Assembly: GCA_963678705.1 (NCBI GenBank)
Contig: OY783203.1
Span: 30,362,535 to 30,426,534, forward strand
Reading direction: 5' to 3'
DNA from: Panorpa germanica
Taxonomy: Eukaryota; Arthropoda; Insecta; Mecoptera; Panorpidae
DNA: 64,000 nt
The position numbers were made by a program, and so were the translations under genes. The notes beneath the pieces are model-generated. The model did no database searches. It was given only the letters and a program-made list of their open reading frames with translations, and was not told where the DNA came from. This document shows positions 34,823 through 46,400 of this stretch, one piece after another; position 1 is the first letter of the stretch, and each line of letters begins with the position of its first letter.

Positions 34823-36539
34823 CACCGTGCACTCAGTTGCACTCAAGTGTAGCACTCGTGCAACACTGCAGTGGATCAACACCACAGATATATAACTTGG
34901 TGGATTAGCGTAGAAATTTTGCAAATTTTCATCCTATTTACAACTTTTTGATCATCTCTACTAAATGTGTGGCCATGGCGCTGTTATCGCGGAATTGGTT
35001 TTAGATATATTAATAATCTATTTACTTGAGATTCGTGGGCCACAAACTGAAAGTGGTTTATGATAACAGTGTTCGCCACTGCTTGCATGTTTTTCTATAT
35101 AATTGTTTTTGATCATGTAAAAATTTATAAATTTAATTAAATATTTTTCGCCCGTGTCGTGGTTTATTGCAAGGTATTTATTATTAAAATAAGAATTTTT
35201 AATTATTATATAATTTAGATATTTATTTGTTGTACCGGAGTTTTGTAGTTGAATTATTTTGACACATGCCTAGTACAAAAATCTGACAATTCAATTCGTA
35301 AACTTACTGACATTTAATACTAAAGAAATCAATAACAACAATTATGACTAGTGTGACTTAGTGGTCAGTTGACAAATTTCTATTATTCAAATAATATTTA
35401 TTTGGTGATTAAATAATGATTAAAATTATGTATTTTATTGCAATCATTATGTTACTATAGTTATCTAGGTGTGTACTAAACTACGTGTGAATTTTTTAAC
35501 TTTTTATTTGAGAACGACTTCCTAATTTAACTGGATACATTACATCTAAGCAACAAGCAATAACTTATTGTAAGTTCATAGAGTTTATAGAAGCCACAAA
35601 ATAGAGATATATTACTATACGTAGTTAATTCAAGCGATTATAATTGATGTAAAACACACAAAAGAATCATCTTCAATTTTTAAACACTTTCAATGCAATA
35701 ACTAATGCAGTTGTATTAAGCTATCACACTTTTTTATATAAAACTCAGGTATACTATACTTACGATAAGACAAATTGTAGACTAGATATTACCAACAATT
35801 TATAAGTTTCAAATATATAGGCTAAGGACTTGGCAGATTATTTATCAATTAGACAATAGGACTATTAAATATTAAGAATTATATTAAGTTTTTTCTCATC
35901 ATTTCATTTTTGATATTGATTTTGAAGGTAGAATAAGTAGCAAAATTATTGTGTAATTACAATCGTGATCTTCAGCGCTATTTTATCAATAATAACCAAT
36001 CTTCACTTATGTTATATTAATGTAATGCGAATAATATTTCTTGTATTACAGTGCTATATTGTTTTCAATATTAACATTTCTTTGCTCAGGGAGTTACTAA
36101 TTTAACTAATTATATTAAACATATTTTGTAAACCAAAGTGAAATCTTTTTACTTGATTAAAATATGTTTGTAAAATAACGATAAGAAAAACGCTTCAGAA
36201 GAGCATTGTTGTGTTTTATAGCGATCATTTTCAATTATGTATTTTCCATAAATTAGTATTATTGTATGTGTAAGCAGTCTGCTTCATAAATTATAATGAG
36301 TAACATTAAAATAATGACGTTTGATATCTAAGTAGTTGAAGATGCAGAATACTAGTTATGTTTTTAAATATTTTTTAAATATATTTGCAGTTTTACAAAA
36401 GTTTTACTAATAAAATAGAAGGACAGACTAAATATCTGAAAATACGTTAATATTATTTGATAAGTAAATTTATATTTATTTCGTAAAATTGAACATTGTT
36501 TTTAAATATTTTTAAAATATAATTTTTTATAATTTTTAG
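34823..36539. other. Upstream region of Topors-like gene 1
   Basis: AT-rich, no ORF of note. The coding exon below is preceded by an acceptor at 36538-36539, so a non-coding first exon and an intron should lie here. I could not locate the first exon or promoter. Confidence 0.45.
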
Positions 36540-36612
36540 GACTGGCAGTATATAATCAACTGATTGATTGCAACTTTAAACTTAGAAGAATTTAATAAAA
36601 GAGTAATACAAA

Positions 36613-37383
36613 ATGGAAAAGTCTCGAAAATTTTCAACAAAAGCTCCCGCTATACACTTTAGTAGTCTAAATACTACTACTAAATGTACAATATGTTTGG
36701 ATAATTGTACCGACCAAAGCTTCGTAGACCCATGTTTGCACAAATATTGTTATCCTTGTATTACAGCTTGGTCCAAAAAGAATCAGGTTTGCCCATTATG
36801 TATGCGCAAATTCAACAAAGTTTATCACAATGTTCGTCAATCGAATGATTACGATGTCACGTTCATAACTCCAGATAATAGTGACCGAAGTGACAGTGAG
36901 TCAGGAGATTCAGGAGATACAGATAGTGACGATGCAGTCGTAGGGAATATGTCGAATTTAAGTAGAGTGTCTGGAGTGCTGTTAGGTCTTTTCAGTTCAG
37001 CAAGTGGACTGCTACGTTTCGGTCCATCATCAGATTCCACTCCTTCAGATTCTGATGTCACAATTTTCGAAACTTCATTTCCGGATACATCGGAATACGA
37101 ATCTTCGGGACTAGATATATCTGATATTTCGTCGGATTTACTAGATATATCATCGGATTTCGCGCAGCAGAATGATTCAACGGATGAAAGTGGTACTGAA
37201 AATGAAGATACGAATCCAAGGAACCGTTCACAGATAAGCGTAGCTTCTCCATCTACGTCTCGTGGAACTGCATCTGAAGGACGTACTCGTAGTACACAAA
37301 CCCGTTATAATTTAAGAAGAAGAGTTTCTTCTCGTCCACGCTCTGCTCCAACTGCTCTGAAACGGCGTCGCAGAAATATTTAA
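36613..37383 (+). CDS. Topors-like RING-finger protein 1 (256 aa)
   Basis: An uninterrupted ORF whose ATG lies in the first exon after a 5'-UTR intron (acceptor TTTTTAG at 36539). A C3HC4 RING finger spans residues 25-63: C25, C28, C41, H43, C46, C49, C60, C63. It is followed by VYHNVRQSNDYDVTFI. The HNVR..xDYD extension directly after the RING is typical of Topors, a nuclear ubiquitin/SUMO E3 ligase. Residues 83-200 are Ser/Asp/Glu-rich and low complexity, with a possible SUMO-interacting stretch DVTIFE near 148. The C-terminus is basic, with RYNLRRR at 231-237 and KRRRRN, a likely nuclear signal. Topors itself is far longer (about 1,000 residues), so this is a short derivative. A poly-A signal ATTAAA lies at 37455. 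A paralogue follows at 40311. E3 activity is inferred. Confidence 0.85.
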   Translation: MEKSRKFSTKAPAIHFSSLNTTTKCTICLDNCTDQSFVDPCLHKYCYPCITAWSKKNQVCPLCMRKFNKVYHNVRQSNDYDVTFITPDNSDRSDSESGDSGDTDSDDAVVGNMSNLSRVSGVLLGLFSSASGLLRFGPSSDSTPSDSDVTIFETSFPDTSEYESSGLDISDISSDLLDISSDFAQQNDSTDESGTENEDTNPRNRSQISVASPSTSRGTASEGRTRSTQTRYNLRRRVSSRPRSAPTALKRRRRNI

Positions 37384-39186
37384 GAGGGAAAATTAGAAAA
37401 CTAATTTGTTTTACATTCAATTCATTATTCGTTATTTATGATAAAAAATTATGTATTAAAACAGTTTTTAAAATGTATGTTTGTTGTTTTATTTTTTAAA
37501 TCATGTTTAATTTATTTTAGATAATTCTTTCATTTTGTGAATGAAAAAACAAATTTAATATCTTAACGTATAAAATGTAGATTGTTCAATTAAGAATTAT
37601 ATGTGTATGTAGTATATTTCGATGTGCCACTCAATATTTTTTATTAATTACCAAGTTTCTAATATTAGATTTAATTACTAAATTGGACTATTCGGTATAA
37701 AAAGAATTATTAATTACTATTATTGTGAAATTTAAGATTATGTCACTATTGTATAATTATTATACTGAAAATGGAAATGTATACATGTAAATCACTTTTA
37801 TGTAAGGTAGCTCTATCAATTATTTTCTTCATTATTACTTTTCTTATCATAGTATGTTATTGCTTTTATGCCATCTATAGATAGAATGTAGTAAATAGAA
37901 GTTACATAATATTTTACTTTTCTCAACGGTTATTTACTATAACTATTTCAAATATAGATAATATTTTAAGAATATGAAATTTAAAATTATAATATTACAA
38001 CATAAAATAAATACGTATGTGTGAAGATTTATGTAAATTCTGAAATAATTAATAAATCGAATCATTTTTTGACTCATGTAGTTTTAGTTCACTAAAAACA
38101 ATTGAGCATGCATTAGTATTTAAATAAGAACTCTTAACACTAAAATTTTGAAGTGATTTTTTGACTGACACAACGTTTTTCATTCTTACGGTAACCGGTA
38201 AGTTCTAATAAAATGTAAATTAAAATAATACATAATTGATATAAGCTTAGGCTAATATTAAATAATAGCTTTTAAATTTAAAACGATATGATTCTGTATT
38301 ATTAATAATTCATGAAAAATAGTTTTCCAATAATCGAAATTTTACAAATGCTGAAACAGCGTGCATGTTTGAGGTTTACTTTTGTATCTGTCAACTTAAT
38401 TTAATTAATGCTTTCATTCATTTTAATTTTACGGGTTATTAAATATAACGAAATAATTTTTATTTAACCGGCATATTGGACATGTAATATATCCATTGAT
38501 AAACGTTAATAGCATCGACCTGTAATACCGAATTTAATCCTTATATTCTATTACAAACGGATGCTATTTCTATGAAATTATTAAACTATGAAATTATTAA
38601 ACTATGAAATTATAATCAAATAGTGCTTAGTGGTTAGTGTTTTAGTTTATAATGTCGAACCACTGAGAAATGAAACGAGAACTGTATTAATACATCAATC
38701 AAAAGATCATTCAAGCAAATAATATTAAAAAGTAATAAACTATAACAAGGTTTTTGTAATAGATATGTTTATGAAATTACCTCTGCACGACTACCTGTTG
38801 ATGCTGTTGCACCTGAAAGTTAATGTAAACTTAGGTGTAAATATTGTTTGGTAAAAAAACATTTTCTTTTAATTTTATAAAAATTTCATTTCCTTCTGTT
38901 CAATTAACCCCCATCCCTTAATTCGCAATAAATTATTTCTGCGATGAATTTCGCTGCTGTAAACTAGTCTAAAAACCGGGAAATAAATGTTATTTTATTA
39001 CCAGCACGAAATTAATATATAAGGGGACCTAACTACTTTCCTCTTGTTTTATATAACCTTTTTTTGCTTGCACTCACTTACTTAGGCTCCTATACTTCAG
39101 ACGAAGGACTAATTAATCCAAGGGTTGTTACTGATTTTTAAAAAATAAAATTAACATAGTTGAGAAAATAAAAGAGTATATAATAA
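37384..39186. other. Between the RING genes; no gene seen
   Basis: AT-rich. It probably includes the 5' non-coding exon or intron of the second RING gene. A GCGATGAATTTCGCTGCTG motif at 38940, related to the 5358 repeats, lies next to AACTAGTCTA, which is inversely matched at about 5240. Confidence 0.45.
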
Positions 39187-39826
39187 AGTGGCCCTTATTT
39201 ACTCTTGGTGAAAATTATTTTTGAGATTTTTTATTGCGGCACCCCTCAGTTTGGTTTCATTGCATGAAAAAATAATAGGTGTAAAATTTCAGATCAATCG
39301 GATAATGGAAAGGGTGCCCCAAGAGCCCGGAAAATTATAAAATCCCATACATTTTTTAAAAAATTTATTTATTTTGCGAAATAATAATTAAATACATTAT
39401 ACTATATTATTTAATTATATTATTTTATTATACACTTTTCTGTGGATAATAAATATTTTGTAAAATAAATATATAAAATCGTGATTTTGTAATTTTTCGA
39501 TTCTCGTGGATTTATAGTAAAGGAACTGATTTTCTCGTATTTCTCGAAAATTGTTAGTTATACGAGAAAAAGTAATAGATGATTAAATATGTATTTTTAT
39601 TAGATCTACAACTTTTGCGTAATAAGTTTTTGCATAAAATTAATATTTCTCAAGATATAAGAATTTTAAAAGAAAAATCTGTGATTTTTCAATTTTCGAG
39701 GCTCTTGGGGCACGTTTTCCCGTTATCCGATTGACGTAAAATTTTACACAGATCATTTTTTTAGGCATTAGCACTAAATGAGAGGGTGCTGCAAAAAAAA
39801 ATTTAACTTTGAAAATAAGGGCCACT
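39187..39826. mobile_element. MITE with long (~150 bp) inverted repeats
   Basis: Ends AGTGGCCCTTATTT at both sides in inverse orientation. The similarity extends inward for about 150 bp (GCAGCACCCT/GCGGCACCCC, GTAAAATTT, CAATCGGATAA, GTGCCCCAAGAGCC). Flanks AGTATATAATAA (left) and AGTATATAAATAA (right) are nearly the same and may be the target duplication. Long inverted repeats recall Mutator-like elements, but there is no coding sequence to confirm this. Confidence 0.75.
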
Positions 39827-40063
39827 AGTATATAAATAATACTCAAAAGACTAATACTTAATTTGCGTTATAAATAATATAATATATACGGCTTGCGTTA
39901 AGTGGCGAACGTATGTAAGGTATATTTAACGTAAATAAATTACCTTTTATATAATTTTTTTTAGGTAAATGTAATGTAAAATTATAGAACAAAAGTTATC
40001 TTTCGAATAATATAAATTAACATTCTGTATAACATACACTATTTTTATAATTCTGGCGTTATC

Positions 40064-40168
40064 CATACAAACAATTTCTCTAAATCTCGTCCGAATCTAA
40101 AACGATTCTAATGCGATTCGGTTCAATTCGTTCGAATCTAATACGAATCTTGTCAACATTGTTTGTAG
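40064..40168. repeat. Short dispersed element with ATACGATTC subrepeats (copy 2)
   Basis: Starts TACAAACAATTTCTC and ends TTGTCAACATTGTTTGTA, so the ends are inverted. The centre is built of CGAATCTAA(A/T)ACGATTC units as in 12091-12182. It lies about 120 bases upstream of the acceptor of the second RING gene. Confidence 0.5.
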
Positions 40169-40310
40169 GGATCTTATATGTATAAAATTAATATAATTAT
40201 GTTAAACTTAGGTTAATAATAAAACGTCAGGTAAAAAATATTGCGTTAAATATGGCATCCTAGTATAATGTTTTTTTTCTTGTAGGTACATAAAGAGAGG
40301 GATAAATAAA

Positions 40311-41060
40311 ATGGAACAAATGCAACAAATACAACCTGTTAATAACTGCCCAATTTGCTTGGACACTTTTAAAAATATGTCCTTCATTGACCCTTGTATG
40401 CACACATTTTGTTATAACTGCATTAGAACTTGGGTCAATCAACGAATGATATGTCCTCTCTGTATGCGAAAGGTTGAAATAATCCTTCACAATATAAGAG
40501 ACTGGAATGATTATGACGTCACACTTATAGGAACCATCAACCAAAGTCCTGGAAGAGGTAGCCACTTATTTAGACCACTTAGACAACCCTACAACACTGT
40601 CGAACTGATACCCAGTGATAGTGATGACAGCACTATAGAGGGCCGTGATTTTTTCGTAGCTGAGACACCAGCTAATAATCTCTTCCACGGTCATGATCAG
40701 GATGTTGTGATTGTGGAGCCAAATAATTCGATCGTTGTAAGTCGCCATAACAGATTGGACAATTCAGGTGCAACAACATCAACAGGTGGTGGTTCAGACG
40801 TACTTTCAGCTCTAGCTACACCATCAACTTCTCGTATTGAAAACCACACAGAATTGGAAGATATTGATCATATAAGTATCAGCTCTACTGAGTCACCACC
40901 TTTATCACCTTCCATCGTAATAACCACTGACCAAGATTCGAACCGCCCAAATACTGCAGATGTCCAAGATCCACCGCAGCATCAACATCGTTATAACTTG
41001 AGGAGAAGACCTGGGACTGCTACTGACACTTCATTAAAGAAAAAATATAAACGTTTCTAA
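40311..41060 (+). CDS. Topors-like RING-finger protein 2 (249 aa)
   Basis: The ATG follows a 5'-UTR intron acceptor (TTCTTGTAG, 40285). The C3HC4 RING has C13, C16, C29, H31, C34, C37, C48, C51, then VEIILHNIRDWNDYDVTLI, the same Topors-type extension as the neighbour at 36613. The middle region is Ser/Thr/Asn/Asp-rich, with DVVIVE near 131-136, a good match to a SUMO-interacting motif. The C-terminus repeats the basic motif RYNLRRR (227-233) and ends KKKYKRF. The two proteins agree in RING, spacing and tail but differ through the middle, as expected for an old tandem duplication with a fast-evolving disordered linker. AATAAA at 41443 with downstream GT-rich sequence is the likely poly-A signal. 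Nuclear E3 function is inferred. Confidence 0.85.
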   Translation: MEQMQQIQPVNNCPICLDTFKNMSFIDPCMHTFCYNCIRTWVNQRMICPLCMRKVEIILHNIRDWNDYDVTLIGTINQSPGRGSHLFRPLRQPYNTVELIPSDSDDSTIEGRDFFVAETPANNLFHGHDQDVVIVEPNNSIVVSRHNRLDNSGATTSTGGGSDVLSALATPSTSRIENHTELEDIDHISISSTESPPLSPSIVITTDQDSNRPNTADVQDPPQHQHRYNLRRRPGTATDTSLKKKYKRF

Positions 41061-41469
41061 TTCTTCCTTTCCTAAAATTTATTTTTGTTACCATTTTTAA
41101 AGATTTATTTTTTTTAATCAAATTTACTATTACATAAAAATTAATTTATATATTTTATTAGGAAAATTTAAATTATTTATTATTATTAACGTTTCTATTA
41201 CCTTAAATAAATTTTTTTATATATATATTATTAGCATAATTATGAAAAATGATAAATAAATATTTTTATAGACTTTATAGTCTCTCAAGATTAATATTAC
41301 TTATATTGAATTTAAAATTTAAAAATGTAAAATTTTATATGTATTTTTGTTAAACTTAGTAAAATAATGTATTGTGAAATTACCATCTAAAAAAAATCAT
41401 TGTCTTAAAGAATTCAACCTAAATTAAATTACGTAATTTATAAATAAAATTTTAAAAGTTTGTTTGTGT

Positions 41470-43441
41470 TATTATTTAATAATAATTAAATAATTTGTTA
41501 GTTAATCCATTTGTTTCCCAAGCACTCATTATCATGCACAAATGGTTCTATTCTAGATCTCACAGTCGTGATATAGGTCTCTAAAGTTTCTGTGCCCTGG
41601 GGTCATTGATGATACGAAACTGGATTCGCTAGTTTGTAGAAATGATTAGCAAAAGGTAAAAAAATATATTTACCCAAGATTTCAATTACAAAACTTTTTC
41701 AGGATTTTTAGTATTGATTTGCTTTCAGGTTTGATTCCCGGATTAACATTGTTCGACCGTGTGAGGATGCAACGCCAAATAATTTAAGAACTAAAGAAGG
41801 CTCTTTTGGCATAATAGCTATACAGTTAAATGTGATTTTATTCTTAAAGGTTTTTATTTTCTTTAACAATTATTTTGTTGATATATAAAACATAACTAAA
41901 TAAATTTAATTTTGATTGTTTATTTCGATCTGGCGAAAAATATTAGTTAGTGCCATTTTTATTTTTTTAAATATTAACATTAGGACGGTATACGTACGTA
42001 TAATTGACGCGTCAATCTTTCCTCGGTCCTTTTCGAGTTCGCAAGGTCAGCGAATGACTCGTGCGAGAAAAATACGAGCGTAACCGTTCCAATGCGAGAC
42101 GCTTTATGCTTGAAGTCAGACTGTTGTGTTTTCGAGTTCGATTTTTGAACGAGAGCTATAAGTTTTTTGGGTTTCATTGTTATCAAAATTAAATTGATTA
42201 TGTACCCACATATATGTCAATTACAGATTGTCGGTGATACTACTCGCGACAAGTAAAAAAGACAGACGTTAAATGAATGAAATTTAAAAAGAAACATACA
42301 AGGCTTGTCTCATAAATGGTGTGTAACAATTCTGAGAGTTTTGTTAGGTCTTTAGGCAATTATCTATATAAGAACTGCAGCGTACTTACCCGTTTCTGAA
42401 AATTGAAGTCATCTAGGTAACAAGTCATTCAGATTTTATAATATTTGAACTACACTAAACATTAGATTTTTGGAAAAAATACTCGGTTCATATATTACGG
42501 AAAGCGGAAGCCAATTTTTGGTAAATAGGTATGTGAAATAAACATTAACTTGTCAATTTTGCAATAAATTTTAAGTATTTGACCAGTTTGGAGGGTTCGG
42601 CCACTTTGTAATGATCAACCAATTATCTACTGCAAAAAAATACACCAAAACTACCAATTTTTATATTAATTAGTACCTAAGAAACTAAAATTTTGTATTG
42701 TAAGTTCACGTTTTCCAAAAAATACTTTTTGATTTTTCAAAAATTGGAAATTATTTAGTATTATTTGTTAAATATTTGAAAATGAATATTTTATTCAAAT
42801 AATATTACAAAATTATTTAAAATAATCATCACCAGACTACATTGTTAAAGTAGTGTTGACAAATCGTGTAAATACAGTTCCGTAATTTCAAAAAATCAAC
42901 CAAATTAATGCTTTTTTAAGCGTTGAAAATAATTAACACCATGTAGTAAAACAAAAATACAAAGCTTATGCATAAAATTTTATTAAGTATTGAGAGTAAA
43001 TATATATTTTAGACAATAAATATATAAATGGTATATAGATGAAGAACCCGGAAATAAAATAAACTGTAACTATACTTAAAGTGCAAATCAGAACATACGA
43101 ATAACTATTATTGCTTTATTAAATGTCTTAGTAAATTCTTATTTTAAACACTGGAAAGTAATTAAAAACTTATTTCGCTATATTGAACTTTGAAAACTAT
43201 AGATATCTTATTATTTACTTATATATAGAAATAATAAATAAACCGGGCTTAACAAATATTAATATATATCCAAAAAAAGTACTAAGTTTTCCATCAGCTA
43301 AAAATCTAAATATTGTGTAGTATAAAAAATATAACCGATAGATATATTTTATGTAAAAGAATAGCAAAAAAAAAGGGTTAATAATAATGTAGGGCGATGC
43401 GAATCCAATGAGTATTCATTAAACTTAAATAAACTGATTAA
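41470..43441. other. Intergenic; one SINE copy
   Basis: Between the poly-A region of Topors-like gene 2 and the last AP-1 sigma exon. Apart from the SINE at 42100-42290 it is AT-rich without recognisable features. It should contain the 3' UTR of the AP-1 sigma distal isoform near its right end. Confidence 0.5.
42100..42290 (+). mobile_element. tRNA-derived SINE copy
   Basis: Head TTATGCTTGAAGTCAGACTG then TTGTGTTTTCGAGTTCGATT (B box). The body has TTTTTTGGGTTTCATTGTTA and CCCACATATATGTCAATTA, and the end is GACGTTAAATGAATGAAAT. It aligns with the copy at 16085 over most of its length. Confidence 0.6.
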
Positions 43442-46400
43442 TTAACCCAGACCATGGTCATCGAAGAAGCCTTGCGGGGTCTCCTCCTGAAATAAAAATT
43501 TATGGACATAATTATTATCAATTTACATAAAATATAAAATAAATAAATGGTAAAAAGGGAACATTTTTACTGTTAGATACAACATAATTTTATTATAATT
43601 CATCGATTTTTATTTTCCAATTTGAATTAGAAAAATGTGAAACGTACCCATTCTGGAAATCCAAGATGTTCCCTTTTTCACATTTTTCACCACTTTTAAA
43701 ATAATAATTTACGTAATACACACTGAATCCCAGACGATAAATAAATAACCTGGGACGACTTTCATCAAAAATCACCAATTTTCAATTTAAAATTTCACTA
43801 AATCACAAATTGTTTTAGTCAATTAAATGTAATGTTTTAAAGTGTGGAATGGATAATTTTAATATGTACATAATGTTTTATTTTGTATTTTAATTATGTT
43901 GATTAGTGATTAAAATTAATGAATTCGTCCAACAGGCATCAATCTTAATGTTTACTGAACTAAAAGCTAAATTACTCTAATATTATTTACTTGAATATAA
44001 ATATAAGAATTAGCAAATAGAGGATGCAGTATTAAATACAAAGAATTGTAACATTTAAAATATAGGTAATCTAAAAACAATCTCTAAACATACATATACG
44101 GGTCCCAATAAACCATGTTATTTGAATTCGAACTCACGGTTACTTCAATCAAAAAGAAATGAAAATTTTAGAACTGGAATTCGTATGGAGTTTGACAAAG
44201 AACGAGCTTGAATCATTAAAGAAGGTAATTTTCGTAGAGTTCGATATCATTTTATGGTTTACAAGAAAGTGTGTGCATTATGGAAGAAAAATAAAAGATG
44301 TTAATAGAGTATGACATATAAGAAATCTGTTTTAACAAATTCTACAGCAACATAAATTAATACAAAAATACAAACTACAAACCAATAATAATACAAAGAT
44401 AATATTTATAAAATTGTAGGTAAATTAAAAAATAAACTACTAATAAAAAGAAAAAAACAAGCTATATTTTCTAATAACAGTGATATTAATAATAATAATA
44501 ATATATAATTTTTAAAACAATAACAATAAGAATTTTATAGATTACAAATAATTGTTTTTTAAATTAGCAAATGTTTTTAAATAACTTCTATGAAAAAAAG
44601 TGTTGAATTGTTGACTAAAATTAATATTAATTATAGCAAAATATTTTCATTAATAATATAAAATACTGTAAGTAGTAATTGTAAATATGGCGATAAACAA
44701 TTGGTATAAAATTCTAATTGAAATACACAGATTATATGTATATATAATTTGTAAGTTATACATAAGTGACTTTAGCAGTTATATATAAATATACATATTA
44801 AATGTTTTCAAGAATCTTACTATTGTTTGGTATCATTATAAAAAGTTGAAGAGTTTGTCTCATGTTAAGAAATCACATTTGAACAGCTTTGTGTAGAAAC
44901 TATCAATTGGATAAAATATGCTCTTAATAATTGTATTATATTTAAAAAAAATATGTATGTATGTATTGCTATCAGTAACGCTTTTTGTAAGTCCGTTTAA
45001 GAATATGATTAAATGCGATTTAAAAGTAATTATGTTTTGTATGTGACTTTGATTAAAATAAGACGAACTCCTTAAATCTATCAAATAAAAAATAGGACAT
45101 TTTCAATGTTTTTTAACTGAAGTCCTCTATCCAGAGAAACTACACTAAACCCAATATCGATTCTACCATATAAAAACGAATGTAACATTCATGTGACAGT
45201 ACATATCTCCTTATACATAATTCTTTTAGACCATCTCAGTTAGACCGTTATAATAAATTTGACTACTTGGAAAATGAATATTCAATAACAATATTGAACA
45301 ATGATTCTTCTCTCTTTAAAACTACTGAATATTTTATATAGTTATTAAAATCGGGTTGTTAAGTGTTAAATCAAAAACAATTATTATTTCTCAACAAATC
45401 AAAAAATAAGTTTTCTTTCGATAGTCTTAGATTAAAATTTTGCTGATATCGGAAGTGTTCAAAAATATAAATAGAGGCAAAATATGAAATTTAATATACA
45501 TGAACCAGTTTAGTATGAGTGTAACATATGCTGCAGCACTTATTGATAAAAATTAAAGTAGAAACACCCTCTCATGATAAAGTGTGCTAATGCGAAATAA
45601 GTCGTAAGTAGTCTGATCTAGTCTGTAAATAACTTCTGTGTGACTTTCAAGTAAACGTATACACTTTAATAATTATTTGAGAAAAAAGACAAATATTCCA
45701 TTCATTATTTTCATCACATCTAGAGGATTTTAAATATCCTTACAGTTTTTCCCAATAACCTTTTGTAATAAATCTGGATAGAAGCCCAAAAAAAATATTA
45801 TTATTAAATGATAACAAACAGGTTTAAATGTAAAATAAACTGTAAAAATAACATAGCTAAACAATATTAATCTATAAACAATTACATAAATATATTAATA
45901 ATACAACAAAATATTGCAAATCTAGCATTAAATAAAAATTAATTGAAATATTACTTCGGACTATTTATACTATACAAGCTGAGACTAACTGATTTTCTTT
46001 TAAAATTAAATTATAAATGCAACCTGGATCGTTTGTTAATTTTAATTAGTAATCCAATTGGTTTAAAATATGTTAGTAAGTATTTAAGTATATACCTCCT
46101 AGAAAATAAAAAAATTATATTAAATACAATAGAAAAACTACTCTATAAATAGCTAAAAATATTTCCTTGGGATAAAATCAAATTTATAATTTATTTTTAT
46201 ATTCATATTTATATTTATCAATAATTACCTTCCAACAGAAAATTTTAAATTGTTATAATTTTGTTTAAAAACATTAAATGATTAAATCATTTAATAAGAG
46301 TGACCGTACCATACGTCTTCTATATCCCTGCATTCGACCTTGGTTAAAAAAAATATATAAAATATATATATGCATATATACGAGTATGAGGGTGACTTAT

